Assembly: GCF_021234875.1 (NCBI RefSeq) | Contig: NZ_JAJQVM010000001.1 | Span: 62,001 to 126,000 of the forward strand | Direction of reading: 5' to 3' | DNA: 64,000 bases | DNA from: Marinibactrum halimedae | GTDB taxonomy: Bacteria > Pseudomonadota > Gammaproteobacteria > Pseudomonadales > Cellvibrionaceae | Shown here: positions 16,379-26,088 of the stretch, piece after piece | Layout of the letters: every line of letters starts with the position of its first letter | Numbering within the stretch: position 1 is the first letter of the stretch | Notes under the pieces: generated by a model | What the model was told of the DNA's origin: nothing | What the model saw: only the letters and a program-made list of their open reading frames with translations | The model's database searches: none | Program-made: the position numbers and the translations under genes

Positions 16379-17271
16379 GTAGCATAATGTGACAGTAACT
16401 GTTCATGCAAAGGAGATTGATTAACTCCCTTAGCAATAAAACCATTGAATTTTGATGGTTTCATACTCAATACCTCGACAGCTTTTTCTTCGCTTACACA
16501 AGGCAAAAATACACATGATCCAGTCCCTGTCATGCGAGACTGACCAAATTTTGAGAGCCACTTCAGGGCTTCGTTAACGTCTGGATACAGGGTTTTTACC
16601 AGTGTTTCGCAGTCGTTTTTGGTGTCTCGCTCAAGAGAGGCCGCTACTTTAATGACGGGAGTGTCTCTTGTCAAATCCTTGTGGGAAAAAATTTGTGGCG
16701 TAGAAACATGGCAATTCGGCGCGATAACCACATACCACTTTTCCTCTAGTGTTACGGGAGTCAGTTTTTCTCCAATGCCTTCTGCGAAGGCGGTTTTACC
16801 TCGAATAAAAACCGGAATGTCGGCCCCGAGTTGTTGGCCAATGTTGGCCAGTTCGCCTTCACTTTGTTTTGCATCCCATAAGTGATTTAACCCTAGCAGG
16901 GTTGTTGCCGCATCGCTGCTTCCACCTCCAATTCCACCACCGAAAGGCAGTTTTTTTTTCAAGTGGATGTGAGCAGATATGGATTGTGTGTTAGAGCCGT
17001 TTTTTTGTATTTGATTTTGTAAGTGTTGGGCAGCCCGAAAGACCAAGTTATCTTTGGATTCTAGTGCCGGGTTACTGCAACTAAGGGACAAGCCATTTTC
17101 ATACACCTTAGCTTCAGGATTTGCCGTTGTATAGAAGTCTAATTCATCGCCAATATTCAGTAATTGAAACAGTGTTTGAAGGTTGTGGTATCCGTCATCT
17201 CGACGGCCAGTTATGTGAAGAAAAAGGTTTAATTTTGCTGGTGCTGGCAGAGTGAAAACAGGGGGTATCAT
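16369..17271 (-). CDS. ispE: 4-diphosphocytidyl-2-C-methyl-D-erythritol kinase
   Basis: 300 residues from the ATG at 17271, which overlaps the lolB stop (ATGA); an in-frame ATG at 17292 would add 7 residues. IspE phosphorylates CDP-ME in the MEP pathway to isoprenoid precursors. The GHMP-kinase signatures are clear: PAKLNLFLHITGRRDDGYH at the N-terminus (with the catalytic Lys), the Gly-rich ATP loop PFGGGIGGGSSDAAT, and the C-terminal MTGTGSCVFLP. The stop codon (16369-16371) lies inside tRNA-Gln. Third gene of the operon TPR protein-lolB-ispE. Confidence 0.95.
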   Translation of the reverse strand: MIPPVFTLPAPAKLNLFLHITGRRDDGYHNLQTLFQLLNIGDELDFYTTANPEAKVYENGLSLSCSNPALESKDNLVFRAAQHLQNQIQKNGSNTQSISAHIHLKKKLPFGGGIGGGSSDAATTLLGLNHLWDAKQSEGELANIGQQLGADIPVFIRGKTAFAEGIGEKLTPVTLEEKWYVVIAPNCHVSTPQIFSHKDLTRDTPVIKVAASLERDTKNDCETLVKTLYPDVNEALKWLSKFGQSRMTGTGSCVFLPCVSEEKAVEVLSMKPSKFNGFIAKGVNQSPLHEQLLSHYATGV

Positions 17272-17900
17272 GGTGACTCGGGCAATTTCCATTCTTTAAT
17301 GATTAACGTCACTTTGATGTCATCGTGAGTGGCGACAATTTTTTCTGGAAGGTGGTAGTTGTGGATGTGTTCGTACCGATCAAGGGTGATGTTCCATCCG
17401 CTTTGTGAAAATTGGCGAATTTGCCCTGATTCATTCATTTGAATGTTGGAGGCTTGCTGTTCTGGCTCAGGTGTGCCTTTTACCCAGTATTGAAATTGAT
17501 GGACGGGAATATCCCAGTGGGTTTGATCGAGTAGAAGTTGTCTTGGTGAGCGGGCGTAGTAAGTATTGCCACCACGAGTGAGGCCAGTTTGGTGTTCATC
17601 TCCAACAATGTGAACCGCGCCTTGCCCGAGAGGACCACTCAGTAAAATATTGAATAGGTCGCGGTTTTGTTGCCAGTGAAGGTTGGCATTGGTTCGATCT
17701 CCGGGCACTTGTACGGAGAACTTTCCCTTAATCGACCAGTGGTGAAGGTTGTCGACGTTCGCGTTGCCGTCACCCAGCTTGGATGTTTGGGTCGTACACG
17801 CCGTGAGTAGCAGTAACGAGACGGCAAGCAATAAAGTGTAAAAGTGCTGTGTGTTGATGAATGGCTTTGGTTTAAAACGAATTGTTACGGCCATCATCAT
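17268..17900 (-). CDS. lolB: outer-membrane lipoprotein receptor LolB
   Basis: 210 residues, starting at ATG 17900 which overlaps the stop of the TPR gene (ATGATGATG). A hydrophobic signal (YTLLLAVSLLLL) ends in the lipobox LTAC at about Cys35, longer than usual because of a 20-residue charged start. The mature part matches LolB: WSIKGKFSVQVPG, NLHWQQNRDLFNILLSGPLG and a late QFQYWVKG. LolB accepts lipoproteins from LolA and inserts them into the inner leaflet of the outer membrane. Its position between a TPR protein and ispE is the conserved pseudomonad arrangement. Confidence 0.95.
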   Translation of the reverse strand: MMMAVTIRFKPKPFINTQHFYTLLLAVSLLLLTACTTQTSKLGDGNANVDNLHHWSIKGKFSVQVPGDRTNANLHWQQNRDLFNILLSGPLGQGAVHIVGDEHQTGLTRGGNTYYARSPRQLLLDQTHWDIPVHQFQYWVKGTPEPEQQASNIQMNESGQIRQFSQSGWNITLDRYEHIHNYHLPEKIVATHDDIKVTLIIKEWKLPESP

Positions 17901-19678
17901 TGTGCCTCAAGCCGTTTCATAACAGCGGGAATCAATTCGCTATTGGGGTTTAGCTCAAGCCCTTTTTGCCAGATTTGACGGGCTTCGTTTTGTTCTCCCA
18001 TCACCCATAAAACTTCTCCTAGATGAGCGGCGACCTCATGATCTGGGTAGGCCTTCATTGCTTCTCTTAGGCGCAGCAAAGCATCGTCATAATTGCCTAA
18101 TTTGTATTGCACCCAGCCCATGCTATCGATAATGGCAGGGTCATCCGGCTTTAAACTCAGCGCTTGACGAATTAATTCGTAAGCTTCTTGGTAGCGAGTG
18201 GTTTTGTTGGCCAGTGTGTAGCCCAATGCATTTAAGGCGGAGGCGTTGGTGCTGTCGTATTTTATGATCTCCCGTAAATCCGCCTCTAATCGATCTAGAT
18301 ACCCCAGTTGCTCATTGACCATCGCTCGGGAATATAAAATAGCGCTGCTTTGTGGAAATTCTGTTAGCGCTTCGGTCAGTAAGGTTGCCGCAGGCTCATA
18401 GCGTTTGTGAGTGGCGAGAAGGTCGGCTTGAATAAGATAAAGGCGTTCTCTTTCCTGTGGATATTCTATTCTCAGTTGATTGAATTGTTCAAAGACTGCT
18501 TGGGACTTGCCCATTTTTAGAAGAATATCCGAGCGTTTAGTCAATGCGGGAATAAAATCTTGGCCCGGTAATACGGCGGCATAATGCTCAAGAGCGAGGT
18601 CAAAGTTTCCTGCTTTACGATAAATTTCACCGAGATAGTAATTGGCCGCTGAGGCTCGGCTGGGGCTTGATTGTAAGGTAGTGAAGTGACTTACCGCTTC
18701 ATCCGTTTGGCCTAACTCGTGGCAAATCAATGCTAATGAGAACAGTAAATCGTCATCATCTGGATTTTGCTCAGTTAGGACCACGAATTGTTCTTTGGCT
18801 TGGCCCAGGTCAAAATCTGCCAACAAGCGGGCGTACTGCAAGCGCAACCGTTTATCGGTGGGGTTGCTGTCGAGCATGCGTACTAGGCGCTCGATGGCCT
18901 CATCCGTTCGGCCAAGCTGCTGTAATAGCTTGGTTTCTAGTGTGGCGGCTGAAACATTATCCGGGTCTTCTTTCAGGACGTCTCGGGCCAGTGCCAACCC
19001 TTCTTTGAGTTTACCTTGTTGTTGCAGCAGTAAGCCTTTGCCGATGCGGATTTCAATACTATCGGGGTATTCTTGCAGCAAGTTGTTGTATTCAGTGAGC
19101 AGCGATTCTCTTTGTGTGTCGGTGGCTTGTGCGGCACGGGCGGCAATGGATTGAAAGATGGTGGTTGATTCGGTGGATAACAAATGTTTGGCGTGGCCCA
19201 GCGCGGGTTGAAGTTGTCCTGATTGCGCCAGTTCAGACGCCGCAATTAACCGCGCTTCTGAATTTTCTGGGTCGATTTCTGTCCACAATACAGCAGTACT
19301 TAATGCCGCTTGATTGGCGCCAAGGAAGCGAGCAATACGCGTTGCCCGTGCGGTAACGCCGGCATCACGGGTTTTGTGGGCTTGTTGGATATAGTTGCCC
19401 AGCGCAATATCGTACCGCTGGCGATTTCCGGCCAACTCTGCCACTAATAGCGAATAAAAAGTTTCTGGCTCAAAGGGTTTGTAGGTTTTTTCTACGATGT
19501 CTGTGTCATTTTTTTGTGGGGGGGTGTTATCGGCGATATCCACGTTGGGTTGGGTCGAGCAACCGGTTGTGGTGATCAGAGTCGTTAAAAAGGCGGATAA
19601 AAACACCTTCGAGGTGAAAGATTTACTTATCGAAGTCGGTATGGAAATAGGCAGTATCGAAATGGGCAGTCGTCGCAT
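17897..19678 (-). CDS. tetratricopeptide-repeat lipoprotein
   Basis: 593 residues. An N-terminal signal ends in the lipobox TTGC near residue 40, followed by a polar linker; a run of TPR helices fills residues about 80-590 (for example LGNYDDALLRLREAMKAYP and EARQIWQKGLELNPNSEL). TPR proteins of this size occur upstream of lolB in Pseudomonas and relatives; the role there is not well established and may concern outer-membrane assembly or protein-protein scaffolding. First gene of the minus-strand operon, divergent from hemA. The start could be slightly further inside, as the N-terminus is Ile/Ser-repetitive (ISILPISIPTSIS). Confidence 0.88.
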   Translation of the reverse strand: MRRLPISILPISIPTSISKSFTSKVFLSAFLTTLITTTGCSTQPNVDIADNTPPQKNDTDIVEKTYKPFEPETFYSLLVAELAGNRQRYDIALGNYIQQAHKTRDAGVTARATRIARFLGANQAALSTAVLWTEIDPENSEARLIAASELAQSGQLQPALGHAKHLLSTESTTIFQSIAARAAQATDTQRESLLTEYNNLLQEYPDSIEIRIGKGLLLQQQGKLKEGLALARDVLKEDPDNVSAATLETKLLQQLGRTDEAIERLVRMLDSNPTDKRLRLQYARLLADFDLGQAKEQFVVLTEQNPDDDDLLFSLALICHELGQTDEAVSHFTTLQSSPSRASAANYYLGEIYRKAGNFDLALEHYAAVLPGQDFIPALTKRSDILLKMGKSQAVFEQFNQLRIEYPQERERLYLIQADLLATHKRYEPAATLLTEALTEFPQSSAILYSRAMVNEQLGYLDRLEADLREIIKYDSTNASALNALGYTLANKTTRYQEAYELIRQALSLKPDDPAIIDSMGWVQYKLGNYDDALLRLREAMKAYPDHEVAAHLGEVLWVMGEQNEARQIWQKGLELNPNSELIPAVMKRLEAQ

Positions 19679-19990
19679 GGTGATCTCGAATATCTCTTTG
19701 CTCGGTTGTCGAGCCTTTTTGAGGATTATATGCTGCTAATGCAAGGTTGTCCTTGTCTTGACCTAACTCCTTAACTTACTCAGGTTTTCTGTATCTTGGA
19801 TCGAATGCCGATGATAAATAAGTAGTAAGGTTAAGGAGTAAGGTGGTGCCTAGTCGTCTTTTACACAAGTAGGGTGAGACTCTCGTGATGAAAATGTGTG
19901 ATGCTGAGCAACCTGGCTATTGCCAGTGTCCGCTGAGACCCGGACAATTACAGGCCCTTTTTTCGAGCTACTTTATAACATATTAGTTCC
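19679..19990. other. divergent promoter region between the TPR-lolB-ispE operon and hemA
   Basis: No gene. TTTATAAC lies at 19972-19979, just before the hemA ATG at 19991, a possible -10 box implying a very short leader. TCCG-N8-CGGA near 19928-19943 is a small inverted repeat. The minus-strand promoter is not obvious. Confidence 0.4.
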
Positions 19991-21307
19991 ATGACTCTGT
20001 TGGCTTTAGGTATCAATCACAACACCGCACCGGTGGCGCTGCGCGAAAGGCTTGCTTTTGGGCCCGAACAAATTGAGTCGGCGCTAACGCAAGCGAGAGC
20101 GGCAGGTTTTCATGAGGTGGCCATTCTCTCGACGTGTAATCGGACGGAAATTTACGCTCGTGCTCCCGAAGAGAGCCACCTTTTAAAGGGGGGCTTGGTT
20201 GATTGGTTGGCAGATTATCGCCAAGTGGGGAGCAGTGAGTTACAAGCCTGTCACTACCTGAAAGAGGATGATGACGCAGTACGGCACATCATGCGCGTGG
20301 CCAGTGGGTTGGACTCTCTCGTGTTGGGTGAACCCCAAATTCTCGGGCAGTTAAAAGATGCCTATGCTCGCGCCCGTGAAGTGGGCACTATTGGCTCTTT
20401 GCTTCATGAAACCTTTCAACAAGTTTTTTCCACTGCAAAGCGTGTTCGTACAGAGACAGCCATCGGGCAAAACCCGGTTTCGGTGGCTTATGCCTCGGTC
20501 AGTTTGGCGCAACAAATTTTTAGCGACTTGAAACAAGATACCGCCTTACTGATCGGAGCAGGAGAAACGATTGAGCTGGTGGCCCGCCATTTATTTGAGC
20601 AAAATATCAAAACCATGATTGTGGCGAATCGAACGCTCGCCAGGGCTGCGAGCTTGGCGGATGAGTTCGATGCTGAAGCCATCGTACTGGAAGAAATACC
20701 CGATTTTCTTCATCGTGCAGACATTGTGATTTCATCGACAGCAAGCCCGTTGCCTCTACTCGGAAAAGGCGCTGTGGAGTCAGCCCTGAAGAAGCGTAAA
20801 CACCGTCCGATGTTTATGGTCGACATTGCTGTTCCTCGTGATATTGAAGAAGAAGTAGGGGAGCTGGCAGATGTGTATTTGTATACCGTTGATGACCTCC
20901 AAGGTGTCATTGAAGAAAATCGACGTTCTCGTGAGGAAGCGGCTGAAGCCGCCTCGGGCATCATCGAAGATGGCGTAGAAGGTTATCGTATGGCCCAACG
21001 GGCGATGAAGTCTGTATCGACCATCAAAGCCTATCGGAAAAAAGCTGAAGAGCTGCGGGATAAAGAATTGGATAAAGCGTTGAAATCTCTTGAAAAAGGC
21101 GCGTCTCCAGAGCAGGTTATGTCGCAGTTGGCTCGAAATTTAACCAATAAGCTATTGCATTCCCCTACCGCGAAGTTAAAGCAAGCAAGCGTGGATGGCC
21201 GCAGTGAAGTCATTACCTGGACGCAAGAGCTGTTTGATATAGAACAGCATGAGCTGCTCAACCATGAAGCGACGAACAAGAAGCCTGTTGTTGAAGGTGG
21301 AGATTAG
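19991..21307 (+). CDS. hemA: glutamyl-tRNA reductase
   Basis: 438 residues, normal length. It reduces Glu-tRNA to glutamate-1-semialdehyde, the first step of C5 haem synthesis. Motifs seen: the catalytic Cys in [11 protein letters not shown], the signature [20 protein letters not shown], the NADPH site [15 protein letters not shown] with VANRTLARA, and a long helical dimerisation region at the C-terminus. It heads the plus-strand set hemA-prfA-prmC, as in most Gammaproteobacteria. Confidence 0.98.
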   Translation: MTLLALGINHNTAPVALRERLAFGPEQIESALTQARAAGFHEVAILSTCNRTEIYARAPEESHLLKGGLVDWLADYRQVGSSELQACHYLKEDDDAVRHIMRVASGLDSLVLGEPQILGQLKDAYARAREVGTIGSLLHETFQQVFSTAKRVRTETAIGQNPVSVAYASVSLAQQIFSDLKQDTALLIGAGETIELVARHLFEQNIKTMIVANRTLARAASLADEFDAEAIVLEEIPDFLHRADIVISSTASPLPLLGKGAVESALKKRKHRPMFMVDIAVPRDIEEEVGELADVYLYTVDDLQGVIEENRRSREEAAEAASGIIEDGVEGYRMAQRAMKSVSTIKAYRKKAEELRDKELDKALKSLEKGASPEQVMSQLARNLTNKLLHSPTAKLKQASVDGRSEVITWTQELFDIEQHELLNHEATNKKPVVEGGD

Positions 21308-21465
21308 CCGTTCTCTAGTATTTGACGGGGCAGACTAGGTTGCCCTCCCTTCAACCCCTATTTAATTCAAAAGCCATTCAATTCAAAAACCGTATAGAAT
21401 ACGACGGGTTATCGGCCTGCATGACGGTTTCTGACCGCTGGCGCAATGAATGAAAGTGAGTATCA

Positions 21466-22548
21466 ATGAAAGAATCCATTCTGGAAAAATTACAAAATTT
21501 GCAAGATCGTTACGAAGAAGTGTCTGGTTTATTAAGTGAAGCTGAAGTGATCGCCGATCAAAATAAATTCCGTGACCTCTCAAAAGAATACGCTGAATTA
21601 GAGCCTGTCGTGAAAGCGTATTCCCAGTACCAAACGGTATTGGACGACATTGCGGCGGCGAAAGAAATGATGGCCGATGGCGATGCGGATATGCGCGAGA
21701 TGGCCGTTGAGGAATTGAAAGAAGCCGAATCCCAAGTCGATCCACTTGAGCTTGAACTGCAAAAGCTCTTGTTACCAAAAGATCCGAACGACGATAAAAA
21801 CGTCTACTTGGAAATTCGAGCGGGTACTGGCGGTGATGAAGCGGCCATTTTCTCTGGCGATTTATTACGGATGTATTCTAAGTACGCAGAAACCCGTGGC
21901 TGGAAGATAGAAGTCATCAGTGCCAGCGAAGGTGAGCACGGCGGGTTTAAAGAAGTGATTACCCGAGTGGTTGGGCAAGGCGTGTATTCACAAATGAAGT
22001 TTGAGTCGGGCGCACACCGTGTTCAACGTGTACCGGAGACCGAATCTCAGGGGCGCATTCATACCTCGGCCTGCACGGTGGCGATTATGGCCGAAGCGGA
22101 CGAAGTGGAAGATATTGATATCAATAAAAACGACCTCCGAGTAGATACTTTCCGAGCCAGCGGTGCCGGTGGTCAGCACGTTAACAAAACCGATTCGGCC
22201 ATTCGTCTTACCCATATCCCCACTGGCATTGTGGTGGAGTGCCAAGATGAACGTTCGCAACATAAGAACCGAGCGAAAGCCATGTCTTTGTTGGCCACGA
22301 AATTAAAGTCAGCACAAGAATCTGCTGCGGCACAATCGATAGCCGATGAACGTCGTAATCTTGTGGGCAGTGGCGATCGTTCTGAGCGCATTCGTACTTA
22401 CAACTACCCACAAGGTCGAGTGACCGATCATCGCATCAATTTAACGTTATACAAATTAGCGGAAGTGATGGAAGGTGCCTTGGATGAAGTGGTGCAGCCA
22501 TTGGTAAATGAATATCAAGCAGATCAATTGGCGGCCATGGGTGGATAA
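21466..22548 (+). CDS. prfA: peptide chain release factor 1
   Basis: 360 residues. It reads UAA and UAG stop codons. The P-x-T decoding motif is PET ([16 protein letters not shown]) and the catalytic GGQ loop is [15 protein letters not shown]. The N-terminal helical domain spans about residues 1-100. It lies 158 bases after hemA and 7 bases before prmC, whose product methylates the Gln of this GGQ. Confidence 0.98.
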   Translation: MKESILEKLQNLQDRYEEVSGLLSEAEVIADQNKFRDLSKEYAELEPVVKAYSQYQTVLDDIAAAKEMMADGDADMREMAVEELKEAESQVDPLELELQKLLLPKDPNDDKNVYLEIRAGTGGDEAAIFSGDLLRMYSKYAETRGWKIEVISASEGEHGGFKEVITRVVGQGVYSQMKFESGAHRVQRVPETESQGRIHTSACTVAIMAEADEVEDIDINKNDLRVDTFRASGAGGQHVNKTDSAIRLTHIPTGIVVECQDERSQHKNRAKAMSLLATKLKSAQESAAAQSIADERRNLVGSGDRSERIRTYNYPQGRVTDHRINLTLYKLAEVMEGALDEVVQPLVNEYQADQLAAMGG

Positions 22549-22555
22549 CGCTTCC

Positions 22556-23398
22556 ATGAACATTCGCAGCGCCATGGCGCTGGCGAAGACCCTCGAAGGC
22601 AGCGACAGCCCGAGGCTGGACATAGAATTATTGTTGTCTTACGTATTACAGCAGAACCGCACCTATTTAATGACGTATCCAGAGCAAGCGCTGACGGCTG
22701 CTCAGCAAACGGCGTTTCTGTCGCTGCTGCAACGCCGTCAGTTGGGCGAACCTGTTGCCTATTTGCTGGGTGAACAGGGTTTTTGGTCATTGATGTTGCA
22801 GGTTTCGCCTGCCACGTTAATTCCTCGACCCGAGACGGAGTTGCTGGTTGAGCTTGCCTTGTCATTGCTGTTACCAGAATCGTTGCGGGCCCTAGATTTG
22901 GGTACGGGCACGGGTGCCATCGCCTTGGCTTTGGCCAGTGAACGCTGTGATTGGCAGGTGATCGCCACCGATGTGCAAGTTGAAGCCGTTGAGTTGGCAG
23001 AGCGTAATCGTGCAAGCTTATCGTTGAATAATGTTGAGGTGCGGCAAAGTCGCTGGTTTGACCGCATTCCTGAATCCAATTTCCACCTTATCGTTTCGAA
23101 CCCGCCTTATATCGATGACCAAGACCCGCACTTATCAGAAGGGGATGTGCGTTTTGAGCCTCGCTCGGCGTTAGTGGCACATGATGGCGGGTTGGCAGAT
23201 TTGTCGGAAATCGTTACCCAGGCCCCCGCTCACCTTGCCGATGGTGGTTGGTTGTTGTTGGAGCATGGTTATGATCAGGGCGAAGCGGTACGGCAATTAC
23301 TCGCGCAATCAGACTTTACCGAGATAAAAACACATCAAGATTTGAATGGGTGTGACCGAGTCACGTTGGGGTGTTGGTGGGGGGCTGCTCTTTGTTAA
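22556..23398 (+). CDS. prmC: release factor glutamine methyltransferase
   Basis: 280 residues from the ATG at 22556 (7 bases after the prfA stop, with GGTGGATAA as a plausible ribosome-binding site); an upstream in-frame start would lie inside prfA. PrmC transfers a methyl group from S-adenosylmethionine to the Gln of GGQ in RF1/RF2. Seen: an N-terminal helical domain with GEPVAYLLGEQGFW, the Rossmann motif LDLGTGTGAIALAL, and the catalytic NPPY (IVSNPPYIDDQDPHL). Confidence 0.97.
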   Translation: MNIRSAMALAKTLEGSDSPRLDIELLLSYVLQQNRTYLMTYPEQALTAAQQTAFLSLLQRRQLGEPVAYLLGEQGFWSLMLQVSPATLIPRPETELLVELALSLLLPESLRALDLGTGTGAIALALASERCDWQVIATDVQVEAVELAERNRASLSLNNVEVRQSRWFDRIPESNFHLIVSNPPYIDDQDPHLSEGDVRFEPRSALVAHDGGLADLSEIVTQAPAHLADGGWLLLEHGYDQGEAVRQLLAQSDFTEIKTHQDLNGCDRVTLGCWWGAALC

Positions 23399-23505
23399 TC
23401 ATCCTTCGTTAAGTTTTCTACTAGGTTTCCTACTCATTTTTCTGCTCATTTTTCTACAGACAGTTTTTAAAATACCCGAAAGGCTCAGAGGTTTTGAAGT
23501 TAAGT

Positions 23506-24252
23506 ATGCTCAGTGACGATCAACTTTTGCGATACAGCCGCCATATTTTGTTGCCACAGATGGACGTGGGTGGTCAAGAAAAGCTGTTAGGCAGTCGTGT
23601 GTTGATTGTCGGTCTTGGTGGGCTTGGCTCGCCAGTAGCGATGTATTTGGCTGCAGCTGGTGTGGGGCATCTAGTATTGGTGGACCATGATTGTGTGGAT
23701 GAGAGCAATTTACAGCGTCAAATTGTGCATCGGCAATCGACGGTGGGGCAAAGCAAAGTGGATTCTGCACAAGCCTCGTTATTGGCACTGAATCCAACTA
23801 TCACTGTGGATGTGCTCAACCAAAAATTGAGTGGTACGGAATTGGCACGGGAGGTGGTCGCCTCTGACTTAGTACTGGATTGTACCGATAACCTCCAAAC
23901 ACGGTTGAGTATCAATGCTGAGTGCGTCGCCCAGAAAACACCACTTGTCAGTGCGGCGGCTATCGGGATGGAAGGCCAAATGTACGTGTTTGACTCTCGG
24001 GTGGAAGGGGCGCCTTGCTATCGATGTTTGTATGATGAATCCATGGATTTATCCTTAAATTGTGCAGAAAGCGGTGTGCTTGGCCCGGTTGTTGGGGTGA
24101 TGGGCTCTCATCAGGCCTTAGAAGCTGTCAAAATTCTATCGGGCATCACACCACCGAAAACCGGGGTGCTGCACTTGTTTGATGGTATGGCGGGGCAGTG
24201 GCGTTATTTAACGATTCCTCAGTTGCCTTCGTGTCCTGTTTGTCGGGGGTAA
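23506..24252 (+). CDS. moeB: ThiF/MoeB-family adenylyltransferase (molybdopterin-synthase activating)
   Basis: 248 residues from the ATG at 23506; a TTG at 23494 would add 4 residues but is too close to its AGAGG. MoeB adenylates the C-terminal Gly of MoaD so that sulfur can be added for molybdopterin synthesis. Seen: LLRYSRHILLPQMDVGGQ, the ATP loop GLGGLGSPVAMYLAAAG, DCTDNLQTRLSIN, and zinc cysteines as CYRCLY and CPVC at the end. The family also includes ThiF and HesA; the end of a hemA-prfA-prmC run is the usual moeB place. No moaD or thiS gene is nearby. Confidence 0.9.
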   Translation: MLSDDQLLRYSRHILLPQMDVGGQEKLLGSRVLIVGLGGLGSPVAMYLAAAGVGHLVLVDHDCVDESNLQRQIVHRQSTVGQSKVDSAQASLLALNPTITVDVLNQKLSGTELAREVVASDLVLDCTDNLQTRLSINAECVAQKTPLVSAAAIGMEGQMYVFDSRVEGAPCYRCLYDESMDLSLNCAESGVLGPVVGVMGSHQALEAVKILSGITPPKTGVLHLFDGMAGQWRYLTIPQLPSCPVCRG

Positions 24253-24538
24253 AATCTATCTGCTAACCAATTTCTTTATTCCTTCCTTCTCTTCTTCAGC
24301 TCACTTTTTCTCATTGGCTGCTCTGTATGTCGATGGTTCTTTATATCGATGGTTCTGTATTGGTCATGTGCTATTGCAACCATGACCTTATGGTTCGATG
24401 ACTTCATAGTTTTTGGTTGATAGAATTCACACTAATTATAACTATTGGTGCATTCATCTCGCTCGCCATAGACGACAGTATGGTGTTGTTGAGGAGGATG
24501 CCGGCAACAGGGTGTATGGCTCACTACTTGGAGGGCAT

Positions 24539-26080
24539 ATGGCGGAAACCCAGTATGATGTGGTATTTCGTGGGGAATTGATTGGTGATCAATCACTGCC
24601 AGCGGCGAAAGAGAAGTTTGCGCAGCTTTTTCGGATTTCAGAGGAGCGTGTTGAAAAAATCTTTGCGGCGTCTAAGGTCACCATTAAACGTAATGTTAGC
24701 GAAGATAAGGCGAAGCGTTATCAGCAATTGATGTCTGTGGCGGGCATGGAGGTGTCTTTGGTGACGTTAGCACCGGTCATGCCTTTAGCTTCCCCTGCGC
24801 CTGAAGAGCCCGCTGTTGAGCAAAAGCTTTTGAATGAGGCAGCGGATCAACCCACGACAGCTCCGGTTAATTCGGTCTCTGCTAAGTCACCCTCAGTTAA
24901 GGCACCCCCTTCAGATTCATCTATTTCAGAAGAGCTAATTTCAAAATCAGCTACGCTAGATTCGTCTACTTCGGAGGACATTGCGGAGCATCCTGACGAT
25001 GATCGAACCGATTATTTATCGGATACGCGAGGCATGGAGGCCGTGCGTGATTTACGTTTCGAATTCACAGGCAGGGGGGGGGATTACTTCAAAATCTGGT
25101 TGGTCAACCTACTGTTGACAGTGTTGACGTTGGGAGTCTACAGCGCATGGGCGAGCGTGAGAAAAAAACAATTCTTTTATGGTAATACCACATTGGATGG
25201 TGGTGGCTTCACTTATTCGGCATCGCCTACGGAGTTAATGGTCATACGCTTTGGTTTATTACTGGGGGGGTGGGTGTCATGCGCATTACTGTTGTGGTAT
25301 CCCGTGATGGGGGTGGTAGGTTTGGTTTTCTTGGCGGGGATATTCCCTTGGGCGATGCATACCTCCTTACGATTTCATGCCGAGCATAGCGCTTATCGAA
25401 ACCTTGCCTTCCAATTTAAAGGTCGAGTTATCGAAGCCTACAGTGTGTTTTTACTTTGGCCTTTGCTAAGCCTATTGAGTTTGGGGCTGCTCATGCCCTT
25501 TGCGATGTATCAATGGCAGCGCTATCGGATTAATAACTCTGGTTATGGCTCCTCGTATTTTAATTTAAGTGTGTCTGTGGTGGACTTCTATAAGGAGTGT
25601 TTAATCGGTTGTGGCCTCTGTGCAGCCGCTGCCGTGGTCGGAGGGGTTGTCACTGCTATTTTGGGTTCTATGCTGGGGGATTTTGCCTCGTTGATGTTGA
25701 CGGTGTTGTTTTATGCAGCGGTGTATTTGTGCGTCTTCGTGGTGTTTACGGTTTTGTTCTCGAATCTGATTTTTAATCATACCGAATTGGAAGTGCATGG
25801 GTTTAATGCTCGTTTCAACGTCACGGACTTTGGGGTGTTGCAGTTACGTAATGCCTTTTTTCTGCTGGTAACTTTGGGGATGTATTACCCATGGGCGAAG
25901 GTGAATAGTGTTCAATATCGTACTCACCATATTATTTTTACCTCGGTGGGTGACTTGGAGGCGTTTATGGCGGCAGAACGTGAACAAAGCCTTGAGCGTG
26001 CGTCTGACTCATCCGTCGATGTGAATAATCATCATCGCGAAAATATTCGTCACCTTGACGATACCGTCGGTGTGGTATGA
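24539..26080 (+). CDS. YjgN-family (DUF898) membrane protein with an N-terminal extension
   Basis: 513 residues from the ATG at 24539, selected because GGAGGG lies 4-5 bases upstream. The N-terminal 75 residues (ETQYDVVFRGELIGDQSL onward) form a small soluble domain with repeated Lys/Arg helices, followed by a Pro/Ser-rich linker (about 80-170). The C-terminal half is the DUF898/YjgN domain: about six to eight membrane helices with the repeated signature LTLGVYSAWASVRKKQFFYG and LGMYYPWAKVNSVQYR, each preceding a GNTTLDGG-like loop. Function of YjgN proteins is unknown. The gene ends 8 bases from the convergent MATE gene. Confidence 0.85.
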   Translation: MAETQYDVVFRGELIGDQSLPAAKEKFAQLFRISEERVEKIFAASKVTIKRNVSEDKAKRYQQLMSVAGMEVSLVTLAPVMPLASPAPEEPAVEQKLLNEAADQPTTAPVNSVSAKSPSVKAPPSDSSISEELISKSATLDSSTSEDIAEHPDDDRTDYLSDTRGMEAVRDLRFEFTGRGGDYFKIWLVNLLLTVLTLGVYSAWASVRKKQFFYGNTTLDGGGFTYSASPTELMVIRFGLLLGGWVSCALLLWYPVMGVVGLVFLAGIFPWAMHTSLRFHAEHSAYRNLAFQFKGRVIEAYSVFLLWPLLSLLSLGLLMPFAMYQWQRYRINNSGYGSSYFNLSVSVVDFYKECLIGCGLCAAAAVVGGVVTAILGSMLGDFASLMLTVLFYAAVYLCVFVVFTVLFSNLIFNHTELEVHGFNARFNVTDFGVLQLRNAFFLLVTLGMYYPWAKVNSVQYRTHHIIFTSVGDLEAFMAAEREQSLERASDSSVDVNNHHRENIRHLDDTVGVV

Positions 26081-26088
26081 GTGAATGA

